A DNA stretch of 64,000 bases from Streptomyces iakyrus (GCF_000717055.1 NZ_JNXI01000001.1:310001-374000), one strand, 5' to 3'. Counted from the first letter of the stretch, positions 53,584 through 62,490 are shown. The notes: generated by a model not told the origin, from the letters alone. Numbers and translations: made by a program.

Positions 53584-55314
53584 TCAGAGGACGTCCTTGA
53601 TCTTCGTCAGGTACTGCTCGGTGAAGCTGCCCCACCACTTCCGCAGCTCCTTGTACTGGTCGACCGGCGTCTCATGCATGGACTCGGCCTTCGCGTACGC
53701 CACCAGGAGCAGGGTGATGGCTTCGATGGCTCGACGAGCCGTTGCGGACACGTTGGGGCCGGTGCCCGTACCGCCCTCATTCGACAGCAGCTGCAAGGGC
53801 TCGTACATCTCCTGGTAGAACACATGGCGCTGGTTCAGCCGGATGATCGTCTGTTCCTTGAGGTGCGTGAGCTGAAAGAGATCATCTCCGGGCACGTCCA
53901 CCGTCTCGATGACGAACGGAAGCTCCTTGATCTCCTGCACGTAGGCGGCCTTCTCCTCCTCCGTCTTGTTCCGCCCAGCGTCCTTGGCCAGATTTTCGTA
54001 CTCCCTCTCCTGCTGGGCCGGCGTGGGGACCTGCTTGACCCGGGCCTTCGGCATGGTGCGGTCCGCGTCCTTGAGGGCCTTCGTGATCGGGGCGTGCTCG
54101 CCGGACTTCACTGCGTCGTCGCGGTTGACCTCGCCCCATACGCGGTCGATCTCGTCACGAGCCTTCGGGATGACGCTCTCCGCGATGGTCCGCAGGGTCC
54201 TGCGAAGCTCATCAGCGGGGACCGCCCCGCGCTTCACGTTGCGAACGCCCATCATGCGGTCGAGCTCCGGGGTGAAGTAGACCTCGAAGCCGATGTACCG
54301 GTCCTTGGTCTGGATCCCGGCGGGAAAGAGCTTGGCCACTGGGGTGTAACTGATCTCGCGGTCAAGCCGCATGAAGCTGATGGCGCCCTCGTTGTCCGGG
54401 ATCCGCAGCCGCTTGGCGAAGGCGTCGCCGCCGGCGCCCTTGAAGCGCAGGATCTCGGGCGGTGCCAGAGCGATCACGACGCGGATCTTGTGATCGGTGC
54501 CCTGCACCTTGACCTCTTCGTTGAAGAAGACCTGACCGTGGAAGTGCCGGGTCTCAGCCCGAGATTCGCCGCTGGCGCGGGCGAGTTCCTCGGTGAGCAC
54601 CTGATCGGCCCAGGTGCCCTTCCGGAGGAAGGTCGGGTCGTGGGGCTTCAGGTCCGTGTGGTCGACGGTGATCCGAATGCCACCGCTCAGGAACTCCCGG
54701 AAGACCCGGGCCAGTTCCTTGTTCATCTCATTGCGAATGTGGTCAGGAGTGCTCCGGCCATGGCCGTCGGAGACCCGGTCGATCTTCGACCACGTCACCA
54801 TGGTGCCCGAGCCCTCCGGGAAGTAGACCTCAAGGTGGGCGGGCAGAGGCTCGTCATCGGGGGGGTAGATCCCGACCTTGTCGCCGCGCTTCTCGGCCTC
54901 GATGCCCTCTTCGAGGTCGAAGAACACGTGCCTGATCTGCTCGCTGCCCTCGACGCGAGACCAAGCGTCGATGCGCATGCCGACGCTGAGACCCGCGAGC
55001 TTCGCACCGACACCGAACTTCCCGATCGTCTTCTCGGACATGAACCTCTTGGAGAAGCCGAGCTGCAGATAGTGCTGCAGCGTCTCGTCGTCCATGCCCT
55101 CACCGTCATCGATGAAGGAGACCTGTGTGAGGGTCTTCTTGCGGCTCTTCATCGCTTCTTCGGTGATGATCTGGATGTGGTTCGCGCGGGCTTCGATGCT
55201 GTTGTCGATGACTTCCCCGACAGCCGACGGGAAGTTGTGGCCGGACTCGCGGAGGCTGAGAAGGGCCTGTCCGGAGAGGACGACCGGGATGATGTCCATG
55301 TCGGCGGTGGTCAT
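53584..55314 (-). CDS. GHKL (MutL/Hsp90/MORC-like) ATPase in a nuclease operon
   Basis: 576 residues. GHKL ATP-binding motifs: N-box EVIDNSIEARANHIQI (Glu34, Asn38), DDGEGMDD at residues 69-76 and GKFGVGAKLAGLS at 98-110. The middle domain resembles the S5-like transducer, and a helical C-terminal part follows (NKTEEEKAAYVQEIKEL ... AIEAITLLLVAYAKAES). ATP-dependent dimer closure is expected to gate a partner nuclease. It overlaps the GIY-YIG gene by four bases. MutL/MORC-like ATPases in restriction operons are known; this one beside dnd is not familiar. Confidence 0.8.
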   Translation of the reverse strand: MTTADMDIIPVVLSGQALLSLRESGHNFPSAVGEVIDNSIEARANHIQIITEEAMKSRKKTLTQVSFIDDGEGMDDETLQHYLQLGFSKRFMSEKTIGKFGVGAKLAGLSVGMRIDAWSRVEGSEQIRHVFFDLEEGIEAEKRGDKVGIYPPDDEPLPAHLEVYFPEGSGTMVTWSKIDRVSDGHGRSTPDHIRNEMNKELARVFREFLSGGIRITVDHTDLKPHDPTFLRKGTWADQVLTEELARASGESRAETRHFHGQVFFNEEVKVQGTDHKIRVVIALAPPEILRFKGAGGDAFAKRLRIPDNEGAISFMRLDREISYTPVAKLFPAGIQTKDRYIGFEVYFTPELDRMMGVRNVKRGAVPADELRRTLRTIAESVIPKARDEIDRVWGEVNRDDAVKSGEHAPITKALKDADRTMPKARVKQVPTPAQQEREYENLAKDAGRNKTEEEKAAYVQEIKELPFVIETVDVPGDDLFQLTHLKEQTIIRLNQRHVFYQEMYEPLQLLSNEGGTGTGPNVSATARRAIEAITLLLVAYAKAESMHETPVDQYKELRKWWGSFTEQYLTKIKDVL

Positions 55315-55772
55315 GATGTGCTCCTGATGTCAGAAGGTCGTGGCCGAGGCAGAGCCCGGCTCAAGGCGCGTTCGATAGCCGTTTCAGGGCAGAAGGGGCA
55401 GCGGCGGCCCGTTCCGGCGGGGCTGGCGGGGTGTATCTGGTTCCGGATGGTGCGGCCCGCGGACCGGTATTGGTGGTACCAGTAGGACTCGATCGCATAG
55501 GCCTGGTGGGAGTTGCGGGCCGGGGCCACGACGAAGTGGGTTGCACGCCCGCGAAGCGGATGACGGGATAACCTCCGGCGAAGGCAGGTGTCCGACCGTC
55601 CCACGTACAGCGGGCGGGCACCTTCCTGCTCGTGCTCCATTAGTAGATAAGCCCCGATGGTCCCGGTCGGGATCTGCATGTTCACGACGCCCCGTGTGAA
55701 CCGGAGAGCGGCACGAGAGGTGCCTTCGTAGGGCTCAGCAACCCGGACGTGAACGCTGGTGGAAGTCGTCAT
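55311..55772 (-). CDS. GIY-YIG nuclease-domain protein
   Basis: 153 residues. The GIY-YIG core reads GAYLL (40-44), PLYVGRS (54-60), LRRRL with the catalytic-type Arg (64-68), and Glu95 in YAIESYWYH. A C-terminal CPFC pair may bind zinc. A minimal single-strand-type nuclease module that cuts one DNA strand per active site and often needs a partner for specificity. It overlaps both neighbours by four bases, tying it to the GHKL ATPase. Confidence 0.7.
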   Translation of the reverse strand: MTTSTSVHVRVAEPYEGTSRAALRFTRGVVNMQIPTGTIGAYLLMEHEQEGARPLYVGRSDTCLRRRLSRHPLRGRATHFVVAPARNSHQAYAIESYWYHQYRSAGRTIRNQIHPASPAGTGRRCPFCPETAIERALSRALPRPRPSDIRSTS

Positions 55773-56401
55773 GCGGTGCCGCTGATCAGCGCCTGGGCGT
55801 GGATGCGGAGAGCGCGTCGGGCACGCTCAACCGTTGCCACAGAGACGCCAGTCTGCCTGGCCGAGTCAGGGACGGTCGCCATATCAAGCATGCCTTGGAG
55901 GCAACCGGGGCCATGAGGACCAAGCGTGGCGGCGAAGGCCGCCAGCTCCTGGATGGTTTCGGTTGCGAGTGCACGCGCCTCGGGGGTGTCGTACGTGACC
56001 ATCTCGATGACGGGCGAACCGTCCGCTGCGGTGGTGGACACGCGGCGGCGAGCAGCGTCAGCCAGCGGCCGGCAAGCGGCACTCCGGCGGGCATTGGCCT
56101 CCGAGCGGCGGATCGTACGACGTGCGTCCCGGATGACGTTCCGGCACAGAAGGTCGGGATCTTCGGCCACACGCTTGTGGCCAAGTGCGAGGTTCAGAGC
56201 GGTGTCGAGAACGTCGAGGTACTCGCCGTCCCACGCCCTTGCCTTGTTCTTCCTGTACAGACGGCACATCGTCTCGACGCGCACGTCGTTGATCTGGAGC
56301 ATCATGCCCCTCCCCGGGTGCCCGGCTGCTATATGCCGGACCCACTCAGTTGTGACCCGCTCGCCCTTTGGCCGTCGTCGCCGTTCGGTCGACTCCGGCA
56401 T
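55769..56401 (-). CDS. Sigma-like/HTH protein, first gene of the GIY-YIG-ATPase operon
   Basis: 210 residues, highly basic and helical. The C-terminal PDSARQTGVSVATVERARRA is an HTH resembling sigma region 4, and the middle (EYLDVLDTALNLALGHKRVA) recalls region 2. It might be a DNA-targeting or regulatory subunit instead of a true sigma factor. No clear ribosome site before ATG 56401. Divergent from the DGQHR gene across about 240 bases. Confidence 0.55.
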   Translation of the reverse strand: MPESTERRRRPKGERVTTEWVRHIAAGHPGRGMMLQINDVRVETMCRLYRKNKARAWDGEYLDVLDTALNLALGHKRVAEDPDLLCRNVIRDARRTIRRSEANARRSAACRPLADAARRRVSTTAADGSPVIEMVTYDTPEARALATETIQELAAFAATLGPHGPGCLQGMLDMATVPDSARQTGVSVATVERARRALRIHAQALISGTA

Positions 56402-56640
56402 GAGCAGGTGTTGAAACTGTAGAGCCCGCCACCGACAGTCGGCGGTGGAACGCTCACATCACCTAGGGGACAGCCCAACAGCACATCCCCTCACGGCAGT
56501 TGCTGGGTCGATCAGGTGTTCGCGGTCGACGCAGGTCAAGGGCAGGACGGGGAGCAGGCTTTGTGAGACTTGCGGTGGAGCTCGGCCCCCAGCAGGTAGC
56601 GTTGGAGGCATCTTGGATCATGCTCTCTGGAGGCCCCTGC

Positions 56641-58344
56641 GTGAACGCTAAGACGATCACCTACACGTACCCAGCCCACATCACGCAGCAGACCCCGTCG
56701 GGCAAGCCACTGGTCTTCTTCGCAGCGCCGGCTACGCAGATTGATCAGTGGGTCGGCGTGCCTCAGCGCAGTCGTCTCGATGACGAGGAAACCATTGGTT
56801 TCCAGCGGCAGGAGAGCAGGTCAAGGATCAGGGAGTTGTCCAGCTTCTATCACGATGAGCGCAACATCGTGCAGAACCCACTCCTGGCTGCTCCGCAGAG
56901 CGAGACCTCCGTCAGCTTCAAGCCTCTGGACGGCACTCCCGAGTTCGGCACGCTGGAGATCGTGAGCGAGGACTTCAGCGAAACGTCGTTGCTGGAGCTG
57001 ATGTCGCGCGTAGTTGCACGCCTCGAGTCGCGCATGCCGGAACTGAAGAAGACCGCTCTGGATCAGGAGCGACTTTCGTCGATCATAGATCGGGCTCGAA
57101 AGGAGCACGGGCTCGATGCCGTTGGAGACGAAGACGACGAAGACGAGGAGGTGTCAGCGGAGGAGGCGGGGAACGGCGATGAGTCAGATGCAGCGAGCGT
57201 GCTCCTCACTGACGAGACCCACCTGATCGACTTCTACACCGAGCTCAAAGGTCGAATCAAGGTCCTCGAAGCCCTCGACGCGGACGTGAAGCCGAAGAAG
57301 ATCCTCGGCTTCGACCGGGAAGCGATGATCAGCTACCTCAAGCCGATCATGCTCGTCGATGGACAGCACCGGCTGAAGGGCGCAGTGTTGGCCGCGGCGA
57401 GCCTGGCTGAGAGCCAGGACGGGGAGGCCTTCCTCCTTGAGGCAGCAGAGAACGGCCTGGACCCTGCTCAGGCAAAGGCCGACTTCATCTCGGCACACGC
57501 TCGGCGGCTGCCCGTCTCCCTCTTGCTCGACCCCAGCCCAAGCGAGCACGTTTTCCAGTTCGTGGTCGTGAACCAGAAGGCCACGCCGATGGGCAAAGCC
57601 CTTCTGGGCACGATCGTGTCGACGAGCTTGAGCAAGGACGAGCTGGACCCGGTGGCACAGCGACTCAAGGACGCCGGCATCAAGCTGGACGACTCTCAGG
57701 CCATCGCCTACCTCACGCGGGCGGAAGAGAGCCCGTTCAAGAACTTCGTACAGACAGGTATCGCGGGAGACAACAGGACCCTGCTGCAGTGGCCGGTCCT
57801 CAAGGGACTCGTAGGGATCTTCCGAGAGCTGTCCGGGGGCAAGCTCTACGGCCAGAAGACCGACTGGGCCCGGGTTTGGGGCAAGTACCACCTTGACGAA
57901 AGTGCGTTCGTCGCAGACTTCGACACTCACGACGAAAAGGTCGCGGCATGGGCCAGGCCTGACGGTCCCTGGCGGGACGTCTTCATCAGGTTCTACTCGA
58001 ACATCAGGGACAAGTTCGGCGCCGACGATCCGGAGGCAAAGAACGCCTGGGGAACCACCCGCAGCAACCTGTACAACAAGATCAGCCTCACGATTCTGGC
58101 GGCTGACTACTTCGAATTCCTGCGCATGCAGAAGAAGACGCTCAACAGCCTCGACGATGTCGACTCCACCATGGAGGCGTGGCTCACCGACGTCAACCCT
58201 GCGTACTTCAACCGACTTTGGAACGTCGAGAAGAAGGACACCCCACTCATCCGCAGAACTTGGAGTCGCCTCTGGTACGACTACCGAAGGAACCCCGAGT
58301 CCCTGCCCAAGGAGGGCGAGTACAACCCCGCTGCCGGGGCGTGA
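56641..58344 (+). CDS. DGQHR-domain protein (second DndB-like protein)
   Basis: 567 residues from GTG 56641, chosen for the GGAGG seven bases upstream. The motif is in IMLVDGQHRLKGAV near residue 238, with EHVFQFVVVNQKATPMGKAL downstream, a feature of DGQHR/ParB-like folds. An acidic insert (DEDDEDEEVSAEEAGNGDES) lies at about residues 160-180. Larger than DndB and not its duplicate. DGQHR proteins recur in phosphorothioation and restriction loci, so a DNA-sensing or NTP-using role is possible. Its stop overlaps the HNH gene (TGATG). Confidence 0.75.
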   Translation: MNAKTITYTYPAHITQQTPSGKPLVFFAAPATQIDQWVGVPQRSRLDDEETIGFQRQESRSRIRELSSFYHDERNIVQNPLLAAPQSETSVSFKPLDGTPEFGTLEIVSEDFSETSLLELMSRVVARLESRMPELKKTALDQERLSSIIDRARKEHGLDAVGDEDDEDEEVSAEEAGNGDESDAASVLLTDETHLIDFYTELKGRIKVLEALDADVKPKKILGFDREAMISYLKPIMLVDGQHRLKGAVLAAASLAESQDGEAFLLEAAENGLDPAQAKADFISAHARRLPVSLLLDPSPSEHVFQFVVVNQKATPMGKALLGTIVSTSLSKDELDPVAQRLKDAGIKLDDSQAIAYLTRAEESPFKNFVQTGIAGDNRTLLQWPVLKGLVGIFRELSGGKLYGQKTDWARVWGKYHLDESAFVADFDTHDEKVAAWARPDGPWRDVFIRFYSNIRDKFGADDPEAKNAWGTTRSNLYNKISLTILAADYFEFLRMQKKTLNSLDDVDSTMEAWLTDVNPAYFNRLWNVEKKDTPLIRRTWSRLWYDYRRNPESLPKEGEYNPAAGA

Positions 58345-59300
58345 TGCAGCCACAGGAGGTCGGCGAGTTCTTCGCCGAGATCAAAAAGGCCCTGGACAGT
58401 AACTGGTCGGACGAGGCCCTGAAGTCTCTCTCGAAATACACAGTGCCAGAGGTCGTGTCTGGAAATCATGGATGGCTGCTGCGCGGAGACCTGTCAACGG
58501 TCTGGGGTCGCTGGTTCATCGAAAGTCTCGTTGACCTGGCTCCGTACGAACTGGACACCGAACTGAGTATCGGACACCTCCACGCGCCCATACTCGACTA
58601 CTTCAACACCGTCAGCCCGCAAGTCCCCTTGGACGAGCGAAAGAAGTATGCACGCGTGCTGACGAAGTTTGCTTGGCAGCTTGTCTCAGCGCGGAGGAGG
58701 CGGAAGCGGTCGGCGGTCGGACTCGCCACCCGCGAAGAACTGTGGGCCATGGGGCAGCCGGAACCTCGCTGCTACCTTTGCGGTTACCTGTTCGGAGACC
58801 ATGCCCGAGATAAGTTCCTCGGCATCGCCCAAGACGAGCCGCCTATCCCACCGCTCGTTGATTTCACGCGCCCCCGAGGCATGCGCGCGAGTCAGCTGTG
58901 CATCGAGGTGGATCATGTAATCCCGGTTGCAGAGGGTGGGAAGACGTCTGTTGAAAATCTGCGCCTTGCCTGTGGCTGGTGCAACTCCGTAAAGAACAGA
59001 TACACGAACATATACGACACGATTCCGTGGTCGGCCGGCATATTCAACCATCAAGCTCTGGGTCCTGTGACGCAGCCTCAGCCACTTTGGGTGTTGCGGA
59101 CCGTGGCTACTCGTAGAAGGTGCGAATTCCCCGATGGTTGCACCGCCAAGATCGAGGACAGTGAACTCTTCGCCGGGCCCCGAAATCCCAACGGTGCGCT
59201 CACTCCGGTCAATCTGGCCGTATTCTGTGAGCAACACGATCCCTGGCGCCTCGACAGGTGGATCGGTCCCAAGCGCCTTGCTGCGTCCATCGCCAGCTAG
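58344..59300 (+). CDS. HNH endonuclease
   Basis: 318 residues. Zinc knuckles CYLCG near residue 142 and CGWCNS near 213 frame the HNH catalytic EVDHVIPVAEGGKTSVENLR. A further CEFPDGC and CEQH pair at the C-terminus may bind a second zinc. The N-terminal 130 residues are a helical domain that could recognise modified DNA. Coupled to the DGQHR gene, suggesting a two-component sensing and cutting pair. Last cargo gene before the phage head genes. Confidence 0.8.
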   Translation: MQPQEVGEFFAEIKKALDSNWSDEALKSLSKYTVPEVVSGNHGWLLRGDLSTVWGRWFIESLVDLAPYELDTELSIGHLHAPILDYFNTVSPQVPLDERKKYARVLTKFAWQLVSARRRRKRSAVGLATREELWAMGQPEPRCYLCGYLFGDHARDKFLGIAQDEPPIPPLVDFTRPRGMRASQLCIEVDHVIPVAEGGKTSVENLRLACGWCNSVKNRYTNIYDTIPWSAGIFNHQALGPVTQPQPLWVLRTVATRRRCEFPDGCTAKIEDSELFAGPRNPNGALTPVNLAVFCEQHDPWRLDRWIGPKRLAASIAS

Positions 59301-59382
59301 AAACGCTCGGCGTCCGAGTCACCTCTGATGACGGCCGCCCCCGCCAACCGGCCATGGGGCAGCCCGAGCTCGTTCCCGGGAC

Positions 59383-59727
59383 CTAGCGGTAGCGGCGCGC
59401 AGGCGTCAGCCACGTCATCGCCAGCGCCTCATCTGCGTCGTCCTCGTCTTCGGGGCCACCCGGGGCGGGTGCCTGGCGGACCTGCTCGATCTGCCGCTCG
59501 ACCCCTCGAAGGTTCTCCTGCAGATCCATCGTCACTACGCCGTCGACGGTTACCTTCAGCGGGTCGGCGAGCAGCCTCGCACGCCGCTCGCCCAGTACCT
59601 CGAGTGCAACCGCGCGTACCGACCGCAGCCGGAAGAACCGGCGTTCCAGGTCAGCCGCGTCAGTATCCGGCCCGAGCTGCGCCAACAGCCATGACCTCTG
59701 AAACTCATCCACAAGGGACCCCTCCAA
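59383..59727 (-). CDS. Phage head/connector-region protein
   Basis: 114 residues. LKVTVDGVVTMDLQENLRGV and an N-terminal helical DTDAADLERRFFRLRSVRAV are typical of small actinophage proteins encoded between capsid and connector genes. No function is assigned. Its stop is 83 bases from the HNH gene; the phage gene that should follow it is found again at about 12400. Confidence 0.65.
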   Translation of the reverse strand: MEGSLVDEFQRSWLLAQLGPDTDAADLERRFFRLRSVRAVALEVLGERRARLLADPLKVTVDGVVTMDLQENLRGVERQIEQVRQAPAPGGPEDEDDADEALAMTWLTPARRYR

Positions 59728-59735
59728 CGAACGAG

Positions 59736-59779
59736 GTACGGCCCGTCACCAGACGGGGGATGCTGGTGACGGGCCGTAC
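59736..59779 (-). terminator. Strong hairpin between capsid and connector genes
   Basis: A perfect 17-pair inverted repeat, GTACGGCCCGTCACCAG and its complement, around a 10-base loop. It separates the 96-residue head gene from the 114-residue gene. A terminator or attenuator that would reduce read-through from the highly expressed capsid gene. Confidence 0.8.
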
Positions 59780-59784
59780 GAGCG

Positions 59785-60080
59785 TCATCCTACGACCCGG
59801 ACGAACGGGAGCGCCGGGATTGCGGCTTCTTGATCGCGCCAACGTCGGCCGTCTCCTCCTGGCCACCGGCCTTGCTCCCGGACGGCTCCGGCTTCTCCAT
59901 CACGACAGCCTCGTCCGGCTTGTCGCAGTCGTCCGACGGTTCCTCCCACGCGTCGGGGTGGGAAATCAGCACGGCCACCTCCGGGCCCGGGCTCTCGCCC
60001 GGCCGCAGGATCACCTCCTCCCGCGTGGTCGGGTCCTGTACGTACACCGCGGCCTTCAGCCGCCCGCGGCCGGCCATCAC
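59785..60080 (-). CDS. Small phage head protein
   Basis: About 97 residues; GTG 60080 overlaps the capsid stop, or ATG 60077. The N-terminus LKAAVYVQDPTTREEVILRP looks like a beta strand pair; the rest is charged and ends in basic repeats (KKPQSRRSRSSGS). Found directly after the major capsid gene. Possibly a head minor or connector-associated protein. Confidence 0.65.
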
Positions 60081-61126
60081 AGGACCTTCGCCACGATGTG
60101 CGCGTCGGGAGTGTGCATGACGGGCATGCCGACCGCCGCGCCCTTGGTCCAGATCTGCACGGGGTCATCCTGGACACCTCGGGTGATGATCAGGCCGGGG
60201 GCGTCCTCCCGGATGATCTCCGGGTTCGATCCGCGCGACAGCACCAGGCCCTCCGCGGTCACCCCGTACATGGTCTGCGCCCACTTCTCCCGCTCCGGCG
60301 GCACGAGAATCCACAGGTCCTCGGGCAGCACCTTGCGGGGCTTGCCGTCCACCCGCACTTGGGCCTTGTAGAACTGGATCGGCGGCAGGCTGTAGTTGCC
60401 GCGCACCACGTTGATCTGCTGCGGGGTGAGCGTGGCCGTCGGCGTGGTCGACGGGTTCACGCTGCCGTAGTAGGCCGCCCTGTAGGCGTTGTTCGCTGCC
60501 AGGTAGCTGAACGCCTTCCGGCTGGTGATCACCAGCTCCGGTTCCGGTGCGCCGATGTCGTCCAGGTGCTGGATCCACCGCAGCTCGTCCGCGATCGGGT
60601 CGGAGGCCGGGTCCGACCACGGTATCCGGGCGACCGGCATGTTCTCGGCGGGGACGTTCCAGTCCACCTCCAGCGTCAGGCCGTTCTCCTGTTCCAGCGT
60701 GAACCGGCCGTCCGCGAGTACGTCGCCGGCGGCCAGCTCCAGCCGGGACCGGATGGCTTCGACGTGGCGTTCCACGTCGTCGTACAGCAGCTCGATCAGC
60801 CGGTCCTGGTCCGAGCCGTGCGACGCCTCTAGCAGGATCTGTTCCTGCTCGGAGACGACGAGCTTCTGCCCCAGCGCGGGCAGCGCACCCTCACGGGACG
60901 TCTGCCACGCCTCACGGGTCGCGAACGGCACCGAGGCGTTGAACGCCCGGTACTTGGCGACGTTGACGTACCGGCCGGAGTCCTTCGTACGCCACTTCAC
61001 CTCCCGCATCTCCACGGTCGGGAAGATCGTCTGCGTGAGCAGGAAGTCCTTCGGGGTCGGGATGGCCCTGGCGAACGCCGTCAGGTCCATGACCGAGACG
61101 TCCTTGAGCAGGTCCTGAATCGTCAC
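60077..61126 (-). CDS. Major capsid protein (phage capsid E type)
   Basis: 349 residues. It begins with the helix-rich DVSVMDLTAFARAIPTPKDF and continues with FPTVEMREVKWRTKDSGRYV, the pattern of E-type phage capsid proteins (lambda gpE-like). ELVITSRKAFSYLAANNAYR and LWILVPPEREKWAQTMYGVT are typical of the shell domain. Preceded by a decoration protein and a scaffold gene, the classical order. Confidence 0.9.
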   Translation of the reverse strand: MTIQDLLKDVSVMDLTAFARAIPTPKDFLLTQTIFPTVEMREVKWRTKDSGRYVNVAKYRAFNASVPFATREAWQTSREGALPALGQKLVVSEQEQILLEASHGSDQDRLIELLYDDVERHVEAIRSRLELAAGDVLADGRFTLEQENGLTLEVDWNVPAENMPVARIPWSDPASDPIADELRWIQHLDDIGAPEPELVITSRKAFSYLAANNAYRAAYYGSVNPSTTPTATLTPQQINVVRGNYSLPPIQFYKAQVRVDGKPRKVLPEDLWILVPPEREKWAQTMYGVTAEGLVLSRGSNPEIIREDAPGLIITRGVQDDPVQIWTKGAAVGMPVMHTPDAHIVAKVL

Positions 61127-61140
61127 AGCTCAGCCCCCGC

Positions 61141-61557
61141 TCACACGAAGCGGATCTGCGCGGCACGCGGGTGCCACACGAGCTGGGACACGTCGATGCC
61201 GCCCGGGACCTTCGACGCCTTCACCGCGCCGTGCCACAGCAGCGCGGCAGGAACACGGGTCTGCCCCGTCGCGAACGGGACCTCGGCGATCACGAAGCCG
61301 CGCAGGATCTGGCGGCCGCAGTGCGCCTCGGGGTCGTACGGGCCGTACAGGCCGGACTCCGCGACCCTGCCGACCGGCACGCCGGACAGCACCCGGCCGT
61401 ACGGGTCGCAGCCGTCGCCGCACACGTAGTGCGTGCCTTCGCAGAACAGGTTCAGGTCGAGGGTGATCGTGTCGACGGAGTCGGTGCCGTGCAGGGACGC
61501 CAGCCACTCGCGGTTGGCGGTGGTGTATTCGGACTTCGAGACGGGCTGGATGGTCAT
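61141..61557 (-). CDS. Head decoration protein (lambda gpD-like)
   Basis: About 138 residues from ATG 61557 (GGAGA eight bases upstream). Residues form the beta-tulip type of decoration protein: LDLNLFCEGTHYVCGDGCD, GRQILRGFVIAEVPFATG and AALLWHGAVKASKVPGG. It stabilises the capsid shell. Directly before the capsid gene. Confidence 0.75.
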   Translation of the reverse strand: MTIQPVSKSEYTTANREWLASLHGTDSVDTITLDLNLFCEGTHYVCGDGCDPYGRVLSGVPVGRVAESGLYGPYDPEAHCGRQILRGFVIAEVPFATGQTRVPAALLWHGAVKASKVPGGIDVSQLVWHPRAAQIRFV

Positions 61558-61663
61558 GTGCTTGGTCTCCATGGACGCTGCGGTCAGATTCCGCACACCG
61601 CCCACGGAGGCGATGCCGTCCACGAAGTTCAGGGGGCGTGGTCCCCCAAGTTCTGGGCCCGAA

Positions 61664-62371
61664 CTATCGGGCGGCGGAGTCGCTGAACTCCGGGATCAGG
61701 CCACGGCGCTTGGCCATCTCCAGTCCGGCTGAACCGGGCTTGGACACCGGGGTCGTACGGGTCGGGCCGCGCCCGGCCGGTGCGCCCGCGGGGGCGGCCG
61801 GCACCGGGGTGCGGACCTCACCGAACAGCTCAGGACGCCTGGCTCGCAGGGCTTCGGCCGCCGACTGGATCTGTGCCTCGTCCGCGTCCTCGTCGTCCAC
61901 GGCCAGCAGACGCTCCGCATCCACCAGGTCGTCGCCCTCCGCGCCGAGCGCCACCAGCGCGGCCCGGCGAAGCGCCGCCCTCTCCCGCTCGGCGGCCAGC
62001 TCCTCCCGGCGCGCGGCCTGCAACTCCCGCTCGGCAGCTGCCTGTTCCCGACGCTCCACCTCCGACAGCGCGGCCTGCTCGGCCTCCCGCTGCGCGGTCA
62101 CGAACTCGGTGAGCGCCTTCGGGGAGTCGAACCCGAGCGTGGCCAACAGCCGTTTGATCGCAGCCCGTTCGCCCTGTGCCTTCTCGCGGGTGAGCATCTT
62201 GCCCAACCGGTCCTGGGTGACCGTGACCTGCTGCTCCTGGCCGCCGCTGTCCGTGGCGTCGTCGAGCTGGTCGTTCGTCTCGTCCTCCGACGAGGCACCG
62301 AGAATCGGGTAGATCGGCCGCCCGTCACGGCGGTGGCCGACAGGACGGCGAGGCGGCAGGGGCCGGACCAT
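61664..62371 (-). CDS. Scaffolding-like protein
   Basis: About 235 residues from ATG 62371 with GGAGG before it. A long charged helix (GERAAIKRLLATLGFDSPKA ... AAAERELQAARREELAAERE) is followed by an unstructured Pro/Ala C-terminus (TPVPAAPAGAPAGRGPTRT), the composition of phage scaffolds. Position between portal and decoration protein agrees. The frame upstream of 62371 is not needed. Confidence 0.75.
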   Translation of the reverse strand: MVRPLPPRRPVGHRRDGRPIYPILGASSEDETNDQLDDATDSGGQEQQVTVTQDRLGKMLTREKAQGERAAIKRLLATLGFDSPKALTEFVTAQREAEQAALSEVERREQAAAERELQAARREELAAERERAALRRAALVALGAEGDDLVDAERLLAVDDEDADEAQIQSAAEALRARRPELFGEVRTPVPAAPAGAPAGRGPTRTTPVSKPGSAGLEMAKRRGLIPEFSDSAAR

Positions 62372-62490
62372 ACATCTCCTCCAGAGCGCGCCCCCGCGCT
62401 GACGGCCAGTGTAGTCACCTGCACCGACACGGCCACGAACCCTTGTCCGACCGCCCCCACAGGATGGCCTCGAACAAGGAGGCACCACCC

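Noticed and set aside
53674..55485. 603-codon plus-strand open frame opposite the GHKL ATPase
   Set aside because: Antisense shadow of a gene with intact GHKL motifs; composition is typical of reversed high-GC codons.
59301..59383. Direct repeat (attachment site) flanking the cargo
   Set aside because: A weak similarity to 12461-12480 (12 of 17 bases) was noticed but is too short and imperfect to claim as an att site.
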